DNA of 64,000 nt from Juglans regia (GCF_001411555.2 NC_049904.1:32439370-32503369); one strand, 5' to 3'; counted from the first letter of the stretch, positions 1 to 12,254 are shown. Notes: a model not told the origin generated them from the letters alone. Numbers and translations are program-made.

Positions 1-647
1 TAAAAATAACTCCCCCAAGGCTTGATGAAAAAAATTCTACCTTGGTGCAACCATTGCATCTCTTCCCTTTTAAGTTTTGACAATTTTACACAAATAAGTT
101 TATTAGATAACCAATCTCACATAAAAAAGTCAAGAAGTGTATATTGTCCATAATTGTTTAAGTGGACCCTTTTTGTCATCATTAAATTAGCTTTTGGTCT
201 TATGTAGTTTTTTTCCTATTGTATTTAATCTGAATAATATTATAATTTGATATTATATTATTTCTCTTTTAAAATTTATAATAATTTGAACGAAATATAT
301 TTAATGAAAAATTTACGTTTGGTTAGGTAGCTAGCTACACAGTACATAAATTATGTACTATTTAAAACCTTTTAATATAATTTATTGTTATACATTACTT
401 AGAAAACCCAAAGTTTAGTCTATTTTTAACGTATAATTATCTATATTTTTATAATTCATATATAACTTGTTTCCAAAGTTTAGCATCTTTCTTTTAATTG
501 TAACATATGACAAGGCGACACATAAAATTTTATTGAAATAATGAATTTTTGATTTTTTTTTTCTTTCTTATATTTTTACTCGCTTTATTTATATATTGTA
601 TTACTTTGTTGGTAGTGTTCCTACAAAATTTTAATTGATCTATACTT

Positions 648-840
648 CGTTTGGTTCCTTAACTCCTCTCAACTCATCTCAACTCATCATTACAACTTTT
701 TCAAATCTTAACACAAAATATAATAAACATTTCAATTTTTTCAAATCCCAAAATAATAATAATATTAAAAAATAATATTCTAACAATATTTTATCATCAC
801 AACTCAACTCAACTCAACTCACTTCAACATCCAAACACAA
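648..840 (+). mobile_element. TTTGG-type MITE in duplication copy 1
   Basis: An AT-rich near-palindromic element opens with CGTTTGG and ends with CCAAACACAAC. It has blocks of CTCAACTCATCTC near both ends and a poly-A/poly-T centre. The same sequence recurs near 30540-30737 and, more diverged, in many other places in the window. At the equivalent point copy 2 has only about 20 unrelated bases, so the element is a presence/absence difference between the duplicates. I could not define a clean target duplication. Confidence 0.75.
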
Positions 841-1762
841 CTTAAAAATATTTTGTCCATCCAAACTTATAATTATGGCTTTGTCCATTTCCACGACTAT
901 AAGTTTAACAATATATTTTATAAGAAGAAATGATTTATACAGTCTCACGAGATGCAAACTATGCATATTTCATTTTGAAAAAAAAAAAGGTAAATGTGAG
1001 ATTTATATAAAAAATATACTGTTTAATATCAGATTCTATTATTTTTTAAAGAGAATGCATGAAACTTGTGCACCATATAATTTTATATTGTATTAATCTT
1101 CTATGGTAAAACTCAAATATTTGATATTATTTATAATTTGAAAAGAGATCAATACGATTATATTGATGTTTAATATCCATTTCATCTATGTTACTACTCG
1201 GAAAGTGTTTAAATTTTCAATTGAGTGGCCTAAGCACGAAAAATATGAGATTTGATATTATTTTCTGGTCTAAGAATAGGGCACATGAAATTAATTAGTA
1301 GGACAAACAAATTCGATCCAATTTTAATCTTGAATTGGACACGACACGACACGACGTGAGGAACGATTTTAGAAATGAGTTATTCTGGGCACCAGCCCAT
1401 AGCCGCACTCGTGTTGTGATTTTTTTTTTTTTTTCACCCAATATATTTAGTGTGCAGCGGCTGTTATGCACAGTAGAATGCTATTTATATTTTCTCTTTA
1501 TAAATTTTGCCACCAAAAATTAAAAGGAAAAGGATTATAAAAAAAAAAAAGAAAAAAAAGAAAAAAGGGGAACTGTGATTTGGAAATTAATTGAAAATGA
1601 GGTCTTTTGGAATGTGTAGTGGAAGTGAATTTGAGCCGCCCGATTACTGAAAATTGGTCTCTAAGTCAATTAGTAGGACAAAAACTTCATCGCAACCGTC
1701 CGTTGCATTCAGCATGCTCCAAAAAACACAATTACTATTGCACAGTAATATCACCCCCCTCC

Positions 1763-1787
1763 CCTCTCTCTCTCTCTCGCTCTCTCT
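1763..1787 (+). repeat. CT microsatellite in 5' leader region of copy 1
   Basis: An imperfect (CT)n tract lies about 660 bp upstream of the start codon. The equivalent tract in copy 2 is at about 7424-7450 and has a slightly different length. CT-rich tracts are common near plant transcription starts. The region downstream to the ATG is probably leader, perhaps with a leader intron (a CAG/GTGTTA donor-like site near 2020), but this is inference. Confidence 0.7.
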
Positions 1788-2448
1788 TCGCTGTGACTTT
1801 GCATCCATTTCACACACTCATCTGAACCATCTGTGATGAGCCTCATCTCTCGTTCTCTCTCTTTCTGTCTCTGCCTCTTGGCCTAGATCGCTGACCTGAA
1901 GGGATAAACGTCCATGGCGAGTCGATTCGGAGCCAACCCGGTTCGGGAGGTAGCCATCTCGACCTCAAACTCAGAATGAGCCTCAGTTGATCATCCAGTT
2001 CGATCCGCTCGGACCCAGGTGTTAAACTTTCTTCTCCACCTTTCCGTTTTGACACTATATCTCTCTTTCCACTCGTAAACCCCTATATTTTCATCCACAA
2101 AAGTGTTCGCTCAAGACCCAAGATTTCATTCACCATTTTGATGACCTAAACCTAGTTTAAGGTCCTAATTCCTGCGTTTCTGCTTGAGTTGTTAGTCTGG
2201 GTACATGGAATTCGTGTTCAATTTAGGTGTTTTGATTTGGGTTTCTTCAGTTTTGTGGCAAAGTTAAGGTTTTTAAGTTTACTATTTTTTTTTTCTTAAA
2301 AAAAACCTAGTTAGAATTCGTGTGTCGAATTGATAGTATTCTTCAATTGGAAAATAAAGCTTTTTTTTGAAAAAAAAAAAAAAAAAAACTGGGCTAGTTG
2401 AATTTGTGATAAAGCTAGTGTTTCTAATCTGGGTCTGTTCAATTTGTG

Positions 2449-3297
2449 ATGGGCGAGGAGACATCTGATACAATGAATCTTGACTTGAACCTGGGTCCCA
2501 TTCCCGAGCCTCAGCCAGGCTCGGTACCGACTGACCCTGTGAATTTGGATGATTGGATTGAAGATCCTTCTGATAGACTTAGGGAAGCTATTAGGCTTAG
2601 AGCTCGGCAGCGGTGGAGGAGATGGCGGCAGTTTCAAATTCCACCAGAAGCTCAGAACATCTCTTTGGAATTGAACCAATTGATGGTAAATTCTGGAGAT
2701 CAGAGTACATTGCAGACGGGTGAGGGTAGAGCCCCTGCTGATGAAAGAATGAACGAGGTTCCCAAGACATGCGAAAATAACAATGGGATTATTGAGGATG
2801 AGACAGCGGAGAAAAATGATGATATCGAAAAGGGTAGTGGCAATGATGGGAGTTTTTTCGACTGTAATATTTGTTTGGACTTGGCTAGGGACCCTGTTGT
2901 GACTTGTTGTGGCCATTTGTTTTGTTGGCCATGTCTCTACCGATGGTTGCATGTTCATTCAGAAGCGAAGGAATGTCCAGTGTGTAAGGGAGAGGTGACA
3001 ATTAAAAGTGTGACCCCAGTTTATGGTCGCGGGAACAATATCCGTGAGCCCGAGGAGGACTCAAGTCTAAAGATCCCTCTTAGGCCTCATGCACGGCGGG
3101 TTGAAAGTTTTAGGCAAACTCTTCAGAGAACTGCATTTTTACCGGTGGAGGAGATGATCCGTCGCCTTGGAGGTAGGTTTGATTTGAGCCGGGACTTTGT
3201 ACAGCCACAGGAGCCTGATGGTGCACATGAAACAGTAGACGTTGAATCGAATTTTGACCTCTCGTGCTCGCAGAGAGCAAAATCTGGTGCCTCCTGA
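2449..3297 (+). pseudogene. Truncated RING-type E3 ligase (MUSE1/2-like), copy 1
   Basis: The reading frame gives 282 aa and matches the intact copy at 8104-9372 for the first 264 residues, with only two amino-acid differences (Arg/Ser and Leu/Pro). An 11-bp deletion right after the codon for Asp264 shifts the frame. This adds 18 foreign residues before a TGA. About 40 bp later the homology to the intact gene ends, so the C-terminal third is missing. The C3HC4 RING (residues about 139-179) is complete. The promoter and leader were duplicated too, so a transcript and a short RING protein are possible. It is called a pseudogene because of the frameshift and truncation, but a functional short form cannot be excluded. 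The GTG just before the ATG is not a start. Confidence 0.85.
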
Positions 3298-3336
3298 TGA
3301 TGTGGATTTAACACAAAGTGACATGAGCAGCCCTGA

Positions 3337-6081
3337 GACATGCCTATGTTCTCTCTCTTTTTCTTTTTCTTTTTCTTTTTCATTTTCTTTTTCTTCCCCA
3401 TGAAGCGTTTCATTAATTAGAAATCAGAGCAACGTATGCTAACAGGGACTCTCAATTAACATCTAATTACAACTAGTCACAAACAAAAATAAATTTATAA
3501 ATTAACGTAATTAAATGTGATATATTAGATTATAAAATTATTTTTATTGAGTCTAACATATCATATGAAATCAAATCTAACTTATAAATTATTTTTGTAA
3601 CTGTAATATTTTTCTTTTCAAAATTGAACTGCGATATTTTATAACAATCTGATTGGCAAACTGTGGTATTGTTGGAGAGTATGGTAAGTTTGTCAGCTAC
3701 CTTCCATTGTTCTAGATTAACCTGTGGAGATAGCCATGCACTTCCTCTTCTTCGTAATTTTTGGTAGGAATGTTCGATTGAACAGTGACTAAGAGCACTC
3801 ATTCACAGTTGTACCAATACATGGGATCCACATGCCAAGATTCTGATAATCTACTATGGTTGGGTCAAATTTGAGAGATACAAAGATGTTAAATTTGACC
3901 ATGTCGCCGTCGAAGTGACAAAAATGTGACATCTCACAAAGACAACGGACGATTATTAATTTTTATTTTTTATTTTATATCCAGGGATCAATTGATTATA
4001 AGTTGCCTGGGATTCACCTTGAGGCAGTAATTTAACCTCAATTGAGTTAGAAAAGAAAAAAAAAAAAAATTAATAGCTGGCTTTACCCCAAGGTTCGGCT
4101 TTTTGTTTCTGTATTGTCGTTGAATTTTATTCAGCATGTAGAAATCTGCGGAAGCATCTTATGTACTGCAGAGTAAAACCCAAATGTGCTGAATATTAGT
4201 GATGATTTGTGTGATTTTTAATGGTATTTTTTTTAGGTAAAAATGTAATAGAGAGATGTGTTTTTTTTAATGGTATTGTATTAAATATTCATAATGTATT
4301 TGTTGCACTCTATAAATATTGTTCTGCCCTTGTACTAATATATTTTTATATAGCTCTTAATTTAGAAAAAAAAAAAAATTATAGAAAAAAATTGAAAAAT
4401 AAATTTTAAGTGAAATAATTAAATATAAAATCATATCATAGTGTGCAAATTTTTCATTTGCATTTATATAATTCAATAGTTATACTCTTAGCAGCCTAAC
4501 TTTTACAGCCTTATACGACTCGACCAACTGTCAGGCTACCCCAAGTTCCATCCGAGATCCTTTGCATAGCGTACATGCTCGACCGATCGCCACGTAACCC
4601 ACATTTAAATATGAAAAATGATACTATATCTTTTGAGTTTGTTCCTTCAATTTAGTCGCTTTCGTATTTTATTTTATTTTTTAATATTTTTTTATTTAAT
4701 AATTAAGAAAGTTTAAAATATTATGTGTTTTGTGTTTTAATTTTTTTATTTTTAGGATTTGAAAAGTTGAATTGAGATTTGAAAATTTTGAATTATTTAT
4801 TATATTTTATATGAGGATTTGAAAAATGTGTAATGATAATATGAGATGATATGAGAATTTTATGTCTTATCCAACCCCTCAAACCAGCCCATATTGGTTT
4901 TTTTAAAATGTTAAACATATTTAAAAAATGTTTGTAATAAAAATTAAAAAAAAAATACAATTTACACTAGAGACACGCCAACTAGCCAAACATGGGTGGC
5001 ATAGTAGCATTACCATTTAAGCATTTCCATTTAAATATATCATGCGTTTTCCATTAAATTCTACATTTTTTTTTTTCCTTTATGATCATTCCATTAAATT
5101 TAAGATGTACAAATTTCGCGCATCTTTTTATAAAATAACTCCCTTAAGGCGGGGAGAGCTTCAGCTCCTCCCCCCTCCTCCCTTCCAGCCTAGAATCTTT
5201 GTCTTTCGAGTTTGTTTTCTTGTTTAGTCTATTTTCCTTTTTTGTTTTTTGGATCAAAGCATGAAAAAGCGCCATTTTGAGGTTTTCAGTGACCAGTGAC
5301 CAGTGACCAGTGACCACCACAAGCCCCACCGTGGGGTTCCTAAGCCGTCAATATTTCAGACTACAGAATATTTCGTCAAAAGGAGCACTGCGTGACCGAC
5401 ACATGCGAGTCAAAATGTGCGCGTGACCTCCACGCACCACCACACAGAAGGCTCTGATGTCGCCATACTCGGGATTTATGGAGTTAGCAATCTAAGTAGT
5501 TTCAAAATCGACGGTCTTGCACACTCCCAACGTGGCGTGTGTCCTTCATGCTCCAATATAGCCTCCTTGCTCAATGTTTTTTTTCGGTCTTTAATATATT
5601 TATAGTTTCTATTTTGTTGTAGTTTTATTTTCAGTATTTTCTGTTCTGTTGTTTGTGTTAGGTAAAAATATAAAGAAATATGTTATTGGACTTGTTGTCC
5701 ATAACAAGATAATCCCTTTCCTCCTTTGGAGGATGGAGGATGTTATCCCGCTCCTTCTTTAGAGGATGGTGGGTGGTTTTTTCCTCTCCTCATTTGGAGG
5801 ATGGCTCATTTGGAGATTGGGTGATAGTTATCTCTGTTTTTTACTGAATGTTTTATTTTCAGATAAACTTTGATTGAAATCTTAGAAAGTTTGTCATTAG
5901 AGGATTTATAAAAGTCAAGATAATGTTCATCACAAAGAAATTTGTGTTCGGAAAAACTTCAAATAAATGAGCAATTTGACTTGTAATCTATGTTTTTTCC
6001 TGTATTTATCAATCATAACTGTAATTTTGATTTCATTGAATTAAAATTTATTTTTGATAATGAAATAAAGTCTATTTCTGA
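3337..6081. other. Unique spacer between the two duplicated segments
   Basis: This 2.7-kb stretch has no counterpart after copy 2. It begins with an imperfect CTTTTT microsatellite (about 3355-3390) and holds a degraded TTTGG-type MITE in reverse orientation (about 4740-4880). Around 5690-5830 an inverted-repeat phrase of the type CCTCC/GGAGG recurs. Near 5133 the phrase AAAATAACTCCC resembles the left edge of the duplicated unit. No gene-like reading frame is visible. Confidence 0.7.
5287..5314 (+). repeat. Four exact tandem copies of a 7-mer
   Basis: The heptamer CAGTGAC is repeated four times without a mismatch, in the spacer between the duplicated E3 ligase segments. No function can be read from it. 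Confidence 0.95.
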
Positions 6082-9008
6082 TAAAAATAACTCCCCCAAG
6101 GCTTGATGAAAAAAATTCTACCTTGGTGCAACCATTGCATCTCTTCCTTTTTAACTTTTGACAATTTTACTCATATAAGTTTATTAGATAACCAATCTCC
6201 CATAAAAAAAGTCAAGAAGTGTATGTTGTCCATAATTGTTTAAGTGGACCCTTTTTGTCATTATTAAATTAGCTTTTGGTCTTAAGTAGTTTTTTTTCCT
6301 ATTGTATTTAATCTGAATAATATTATAATTTGATATTATATTATTTCTCTTTTAAAATTTATAATAATTTGAACGAAATATATTTAATGACAAATTTACG
6401 TTTGGCTAGGTAGCTAGCTACACAGTATATAAATTATGTACTATTTAGAACCTTTTAATATAATTTTGTATAATTATCTATAGTTTTATAATTCATATAT
6501 AACTTGTTTCCAAAGTTTAGCGTCTTTCTTTTAATTGTAACATATGACAAGGCTACACATAAAATTTTATTGAAATAATGAAATTTTGATTTTTTTTTTT
6601 CTTTCTTATGTTTTTACTCGCTTTATTTATATATTGTATTACTTTGTTGATAGCGTTCCTACAAAATTTTAATTGATCTATTTATTGTAGACTATAAATA
6701 GTTTGTCCATCCAAACTTATAATTCTGGCTTAGTCCATTTCCACAACTATAAGTTTAACAATATATTTTATAAGAGGAAATGATTTATACAATCTCACGG
6801 GATGCAAACTATGCATATTGAGAAAAAAGAGAGTAAATTTGTCACATAAAAAGAATGCACAGAACTTGTATACCATATAACTTTATATAATATTAATTTT
6901 CTATGGTAAAACTCAAATATTTGATATTATTTATAATTTGAAAAGAGATCAATACGATTATATTGATGTTTAATATCTATTTCATCTATGTTACTACTCG
7001 GAAAGTGTTTAAATTTTCAATTGAGTGGCCTAAGCACGAAAAATATGAGATTTGATATTATTTTCTGGTCTAAGAATAGGGCACATGAAATTAATTAGTA
7101 GGACAAACAAATTCGATCCAATTTTAATCTTGAATTGGACACGACACGACACGAGGAACGGTTTTAGAAATTTTGCCACCAAAAATTAAAAGGAAAAGGA
7201 TTATAAAAAAAAAAAAAAAGAAAAGGAAAAGGGAACTGTGATTTGGAAATTAATTGAAAATGAGGTCTTTTGGAATGTGTAGTGGAAGTGAATTTGAGCC
7301 GCCCGATTACTGCAAATTGGTCTCTAAGTCAATTAGTAGGACAAAACCTTCATCGCAACCGTTCGTTGCATTCAGCATACTCCAAAAAATACAATTACTA
7401 TTGCACAGTAATATTACCCCCCTCCCCTCTCTCTCTCTCTCTCTCTCTCTTCGTTGTGACTTTGCATCCATTTCACACACTCATCTGAACCTTCTGTGAT
7501 GAGCCTCATCTCTCGTTCTCTCTCTTTCTGTCTCTGCCTCTTGGCCTAGATCGCTGACCTGAAGGGAGAAACGTCCATGGCGAGTCGATTCGGAGCCAAC
7601 CCGGTTCGGGAGGTAGCCATCTCGACCTCAAACTCAGAATGAGTCTCAGTTGATCATCCAGTTCGATCCGCGCGGACCCAGGTGTTAAACTTTCTTCTCC
7701 ACCTTTCCGTTTTGACACTATATCTCTCTTTCCACTCGTAAACCCCTATATTTTTATCCACAAAAGTGTTCGCTCAAGACCCAAGATTTCATTCACCATT
7801 TTGATGACCTAAACCTAGTTTAAGGTCCTAATTCCTGCGTTTCTGCTTGAGTTGTTAGTCTGGGTACATGGAATTCGTGTTCAATTTAGGTGTTTTGATT
7901 TGGGTTTCTTCAGTTTTGTGGCAAAGTTAAGGTTTTTAAGTTTACTATTTTTTTTTCTTAAAAAAAACCTAGTTAGAATTTGTGTGTCGAATTTATAGTA
8001 TTCTTCAATTGGAAAATAAAGCTTTTTTTTAAAAAAAAAAAATCTGGGCTAGTTGAATTTGTGATAAAGCTAGTGTTTCTAATCTGGGTCTGTTCAATTT
8101 GTGATGGGCGAGGAGACATCTGATACAATGAATCTTGACTTGAACCTGGGTCCCATTCCCGAGCCTCAGCCAGGCTCGGTACCGACTGACCCTGTGAATT
8201 TGGATGATTGGATTGAAGATCCTTCTGATAGACTTAGGGAAGCTATTAGGCTTAGAGCTCGGCAGCGGTGGAGGAGATGGCGGCAGTTTCAAATTCCACC
8301 AGAAGCTCAGAACATCTCTTTGGAATTGAACCAATTGATGGTAAATTCTGGAGATCAGAGTACATTGCAGACGGGTGAGGGTAGTGCCCCCGCTGATGAA
8401 AGAATGAACGAGGTTCCCAAGACATGCGAAAATAACAATGGGATTATTGAGGATGAGACAGCGGAGAAAAATGATGATATCGAAAAGGGTAGTGGCAATG
8501 ATGGGAGTTTTTTCGACTGTAATATTTGTTTGGACTTGGCTAGGGACCCTGTTGTGACTTGTTGTGGCCATTTGTTTTGTTGGCCATGTCTCTACCGATG
8601 GTTGCATGTTCATTCAGAAGCGAAGGAATGTCCGGTGTGTAAGGGAGAGGTGACAATTAAAAGTGTGACCCCAGTTTATGGTCGCGGGAACAATATCCGT
8701 GAGCCGGAGGAGGACTCAAGTCTAAAGATCCCTCCTAGGCCTCATGCACGGCGGGTTGAAAGTTTTAGGCAAACTCTTCAGAGAACTGCATTTTTACCGG
8801 TGGAGGAGATGATCCGTCGCCTTGGAGGTAGGTTTGATTTGAGCCGGGACTTTGTACAGCCACAGGAGCCTGATGGTGCACATGAAACAGTAGACAGAAC
8901 TTCTCTGTTGAATCGAATTTTGACCTCTCGTGCTCGCAGAGAGCAAAATCTGGTGCCTCCCGATGATGTTGTGGATTTAACACAAAGTGACATGAGCAGC
9001 CCTGAGAT
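6082..9008 (+). repeat. Tandem segmental duplication, copy 2
   Basis: Second copy of the segment at 1-3336, starting with the same TAAAAATAACTCCC phrase. It includes the leader CT tract (about 7424-7450) and the shared part of the RING gene. It lacks the MITE present in copy 1 and has a shorter sequence around 6800-6900 and 7150-7200. Past about 9008 the sequence continues into the gene's own 3' end, which copy 1 does not have. Copy 2 therefore represents the intact locus. Confidence 0.92.
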
Positions 9009-9372
9009 TGGAGATAATCGCCGGGTGCAGTCCCGTGTGCAGTCCCTTTTACTTCGCCGATCACATTCTCATAGAACATCACTTCATTCTCTTTCGTCGG
9101 CCTTGAGTTCTGCGGAAAGGTTAGTTGATGCATTTTTCCGTAACCAACATGTTGGTAGAAATCAAGAGCAGCCCCAACCAGTTGATGATAGAGATTCTTT
9201 CTCAAGCATTGCCGCCGATATAAATTCAGAAAGTCAAATGGACAATGCCATGGAAATTGATTCTATGGTGTCCCTTTCAACTTCATCTTCTCGGAGAAGA
9301 AACGATGCTTCAAGGGGTTCAGATGTGGACAGTGGAGATTCTCGTGCACATAGAAGAAGACGGCTGAATTGA
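8104..9372 (+). CDS. RING-type E3 ubiquitin ligase, MUSE1/MUSE2-like
   Basis: Single-exon gene of 422 aa. The start is the ATG at 8104 (Met-Gly-Glu-Glu), not the GTG before it. A C3HC4 RING finger spans residues about 139-179, with Cys-Asn-Ile-Cys at its start, Cys-Gly-His in the middle and Cys-Pro-Val-Cys at its end. An N-terminal LDLNLGP phrase (EAR-like leucines) and an Arg/Trp-rich stretch precede it. The C-terminal half is Ser-rich and hydrophilic, ending in Arg-rich residues that could be a nuclear signal. No transmembrane helix is seen, unlike RMA-type ligases with a similar RING. Long proteins with this arrangement include Arabidopsis MUSE1 and MUSE2, reported ligases that limit sidekick TNL immune receptors. 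The orthology is inferred from memory of the family. The 3' UTR follows, with an AATAAA-like signal near 9673. Confidence 0.88.
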   Translation: MGEETSDTMNLDLNLGPIPEPQPGSVPTDPVNLDDWIEDPSDRLREAIRLRARQRWRRWRQFQIPPEAQNISLELNQLMVNSGDQSTLQTGEGSAPADERMNEVPKTCENNNGIIEDETAEKNDDIEKGSGNDGSFFDCNICLDLARDPVVTCCGHLFCWPCLYRWLHVHSEAKECPVCKGEVTIKSVTPVYGRGNNIREPEEDSSLKIPPRPHARRVESFRQTLQRTAFLPVEEMIRRLGGRFDLSRDFVQPQEPDGAHETVDRTSLLNRILTSRARREQNLVPPDDVVDLTQSDMSSPEIGDNRRVQSRVQSLLLRRSHSHRTSLHSLSSALSSAERLVDAFFRNQHVGRNQEQPQPVDDRDSFSSIAADINSESQMDNAMEIDSMVSLSTSSSRRRNDASRGSDVDSGDSRAHRRRRLN

Positions 9373-10995
9373 AAACGGGTTCTATCTTTCGTTCAAATAT
9401 CATGCTGTCATAAACACCTGGTATATGCAAGTGCTCCTTGCCTTAATATTGCTTTAACTCATCGATATATTCACCTCTAGTACCTTGTTGAACTGTCATG
9501 GAAGTTTTATAAAACTTTTGCAGCGTTTGCTGCTTTCAATTTGTATGGAATATCTGGCTTGAAGTTTTTATCTTTCTCCTTTCAACTGGCCTGTGCTTTC
9601 ACACCCTTTATTTCCCCTTTTTGACATTTAAGTCAAGAAACTTGTATTGACATTATTTATAAAAAAAAATGGAATAAACGTACTACGTAGCCTCTAACTA
9701 CAAAGAATCCGTATCTTGCATCTAAACCTACAAAAAATTAGCATTCTGCACCTTTTAAGATTCGACCATTTCGTATCTGAATGGCCAAAATTAAACGAGG
9801 GTGTAATGACCAATCAATTTATTGGTATGTAGTTGTGTTTAAACGTCTCCTTTTCTTTTCTCCAAATAATTCTATACCAGCGCTAGCTTTTTCTAGACTA
9901 CATTTCTTTCTTATTGGTGATTTATTTTTGACCGATCAAGGGCTTGATCAATTGGAATCAGAAGTTCAGAACTAATCTCAAAAGACGAACTGGGTTCTTT
10001 TGTGAATTTGTCTGGGTTTATGCCCAATTGTTTACCATCGATGCATTTAATACTCGGCACAAGTGATCTGAAAATAGAAGACCATTTCAAACGATGGAGT
10101 CCTTTTATGTCAGAGTAATTCGTTAAAGTTGTTGTAGATGGTTGAAAGTTTTGAGAAAAAAACCTCTGCTCTCTGCCTGTTGATACCAAAGCGAGACAAA
10201 TATGTCAAGGATGTATTTACTGTATTATCCTTCAATATCCTGCAAAATTCGTTTGCCAATGCCAATTTTTTCTTTTATGCCTTTAGAAACGTGCAAGATT
10301 GGAAACGTGTGTATCCTCCTGAGTTTAGAATTCTGAAATCCTAAAGGAACATTGCCTTCCAAAACTTATTTATCGCCCTCCTCGCAGAATCTCTACGCCA
10401 CAAACCAAACCCCAGTTGTGATTAAAGCTAGTCTGGAAGCACGGAGGACACTTGCATTTATAGTTCTTTCTTGGGGTCCTGTTTAGAGAAATATCTGTTA
10501 GCTTGATTGCCTTTGTCCGCAGTGAAGAACTATGGTTTTTGAACAACCTTTTTTTCCGTTGCACGTCTTTGAAAATCCTGCTTTTAGCCATCAAACTGAT
10601 AATTCAAAAGCTAAAACACCCAAAAGTTCAATCCAGCTAGGAGTTTTATTGGGGTTCAAGGTTCGTGGGTTCATCCTATTGCCCCAACCATTTATTCTTT
10701 TCCAAAGAAATAGTGCCTGCAAGGAAAGGTTGTGGCTGCTCCAACATCATGATGACGATGATGATAATCATCAAGCAAGGATTTTTTTTTCCCCCAATTT
10801 TTGAATTTTATCCCTGTTGCTCTTCTCGCAAATCTGAGAAAGATGGGATGAAATGATTGGCAGAAGCAGGGACTATGATTGAGCACACGGGAGAGTATGT
10901 TCGAAGCCATCCCATATTCCTGTTGTCCTCTGGTCTACAGACATCATCATTTTACCCAAAAGCCATCCACCGGAGGTTTTGTATAAAGAGTAAGG
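9373..10995. other. 3' UTR of the RING gene and gene-free DNA
   Basis: The first 300 bases are probably 3' UTR. The rest has only short reading frames with no recognisable domain. A GAT/CAT-rich patch lies near 10747-10775. I see nothing else that can be supported. Confidence 0.5.
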
Positions 10996-10997
10996 AT

Positions 10998-11188
10998 TCG
11001 TTTGGATTCGTAAGTCATCTCAGCTCATCTCAACTCATCTCATTACTATTCAGCAACTTTAACTCACAAATCTCACTACTATTCACAATTCATCTCATTA
11101 CTATTCACAATTCATCTTATTACTATTCACAATTCATCTCAACTCATCTCAGCTCATCTCAAGTCATCTTCGAATCCAAACATCTCCT
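10998..11188 (+). mobile_element. TTTGG-type MITE, variant with TATTCAC repeats
   Basis: The element opens CGTTTGGATTCG and closes CGAATCCAAAC, so the ends are inverted repeats. Inside, CATCTCAACTCATCTC blocks flank several near-copies of a CATTACTATTCACAATT phrase. It is a variant of the family seen at 648 and 30540. No clean target duplication is visible. Confidence 0.7.
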
Positions 11189-11217
11189 AAGACTACATCC
11201 ACCGAAAATTTGTCCTA

Positions 11218-11420
11218 GTATTCCGAAAAGTACGTTTCATCTTCTTCTTCTTCTTCTTTTTTTTTTTTTTAAATTTTTTAAAAATTTTTTTTTTATGTAT
11301 TTTTTTAATCATTATAAACATTTTTAAAAAAAATAAAAAATTCATAATTTCATTAAAAAATACTTTCTTAATTACTAAGTAAAAAAAAAAAAGATTTCAG
11401 AATACCAATTCGGAACGTTT
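11218..11420. mobile_element. Degraded MITE with the shared AT-rich core
   Basis: The left end contains GTATTCCGAAA and the right end TTTCAGAATACC, roughly inverted. The centre has the T-rich then A-rich core with TTTTTTAATCATTATAAACA, which also occurs in the MITE at 38030-38239. The borders are uncertain. Confidence 0.5.
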
Positions 11421-11834
11421 AGCATTTCTGTTGTATAAATATAAAACCAGAGCTTCGACTAGCATCATTTCTTGATCAACATGTCTTCCCGCCCTGTAAA
11501 CGCTGTTGACGGTTATTTACAGTTTTGCTATCAGACGCCTGCAGTCTTCCATTAGAGGGCTTAAGATCAAGCTATCGGAATTGTGATGATTGAACTAACA
11601 ACTCCTAATACATTACTCACAGAATTGAAGAGATGGCCTATATCAGTTTTTGTCTTGATGGAGCGCCATGCGCAAACATCTAATTCCGCACATTGTAAGA
11701 AAAAAATCAACTTGCAAGTTACTTATTGACACATCTTCAACATCAATGATGGGTACTGACATAAAAGTATTTGATATTTTTAATCTTTTTATAACTATAA
11801 AAAATCACACCTCAAAGTTAAGTCTTTATTTATT

Positions 11835-12000
11835 TTTAGAGATGAAATGATGAGTTAAAATAAAAGTTAAAAATTAAATAAAATATTATTAAAATATATT
11901 TTTTAATATTATTTTTATTTTAAAATTTAAAAAAATAAATAATTTATTTTAAAAAATTTATAATAATTAGATAAGATAAAATATGTTATGAAAATAAAGG
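11835..12000 (-). mobile_element. TTTGG-type MITE remnant (minus)
   Basis: The family core (AAATAAAATATTATTAAAATATATTTTTTAATATT-like, here degenerate) is followed by the reverse-orientation TAATAATTAGATAAGATAAAATA end. The terminal TTTGG motif is lost. Confidence 0.5.
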
Positions 12001-12254
12001 AGGCCTAATTTCATCTTGCGGGCCGAAGGGCAAGATACAAGACTCCTAGTTAGGCCGATAATATCCAAACTATTAACAAGAAAACAATCCAGGACCCAGG
12101 TCCCGTTTCTGATAACCCATCTGACTGAATGGGCCACCTTCTACGAGGGATGAGATCATTGAGGTGTATACTTCTTGCTGAAAGCGACGTACGTATTATA
12201 CACGAGTAATATACAGTTTTGATATATCTAAGTTTTGTGCATTCTATTTTAAAA

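Larger units (their letters stand above)
1..3336 (+). repeat. Tandem segmental duplication, copy 1
   Basis: This segment matches 6082 to about 9008 almost base for base. The match covers upstream AT-rich DNA, the CT-rich leader and most of a RING-finger ORF. It starts at the window edge, so the true left border may lie outside. It stops at about 3336, inside the coding region, next to a CTTTTT-type microsatellite. Copy 1 carries a MITE (about 648-840) and several other short segments that copy 2 lacks. High identity, including in non-coding DNA, indicates a recent event. Confidence 0.93.

Noticed and set aside
2311..2958. 215-aa minus-strand reading frame opposite the RING gene copy 1 (and 8029-8613 opposite copy 2)
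   Set aside because: It is the antisense of a well-supported coding sequence and has no domain. It is conserved between copies only because the DNA is duplicated.
5690..5830. Repeated CCTCC/GGAGGATGG phrases, considered as part of an LTR
   Set aside because: No second copy, primer site or target duplication could be found.
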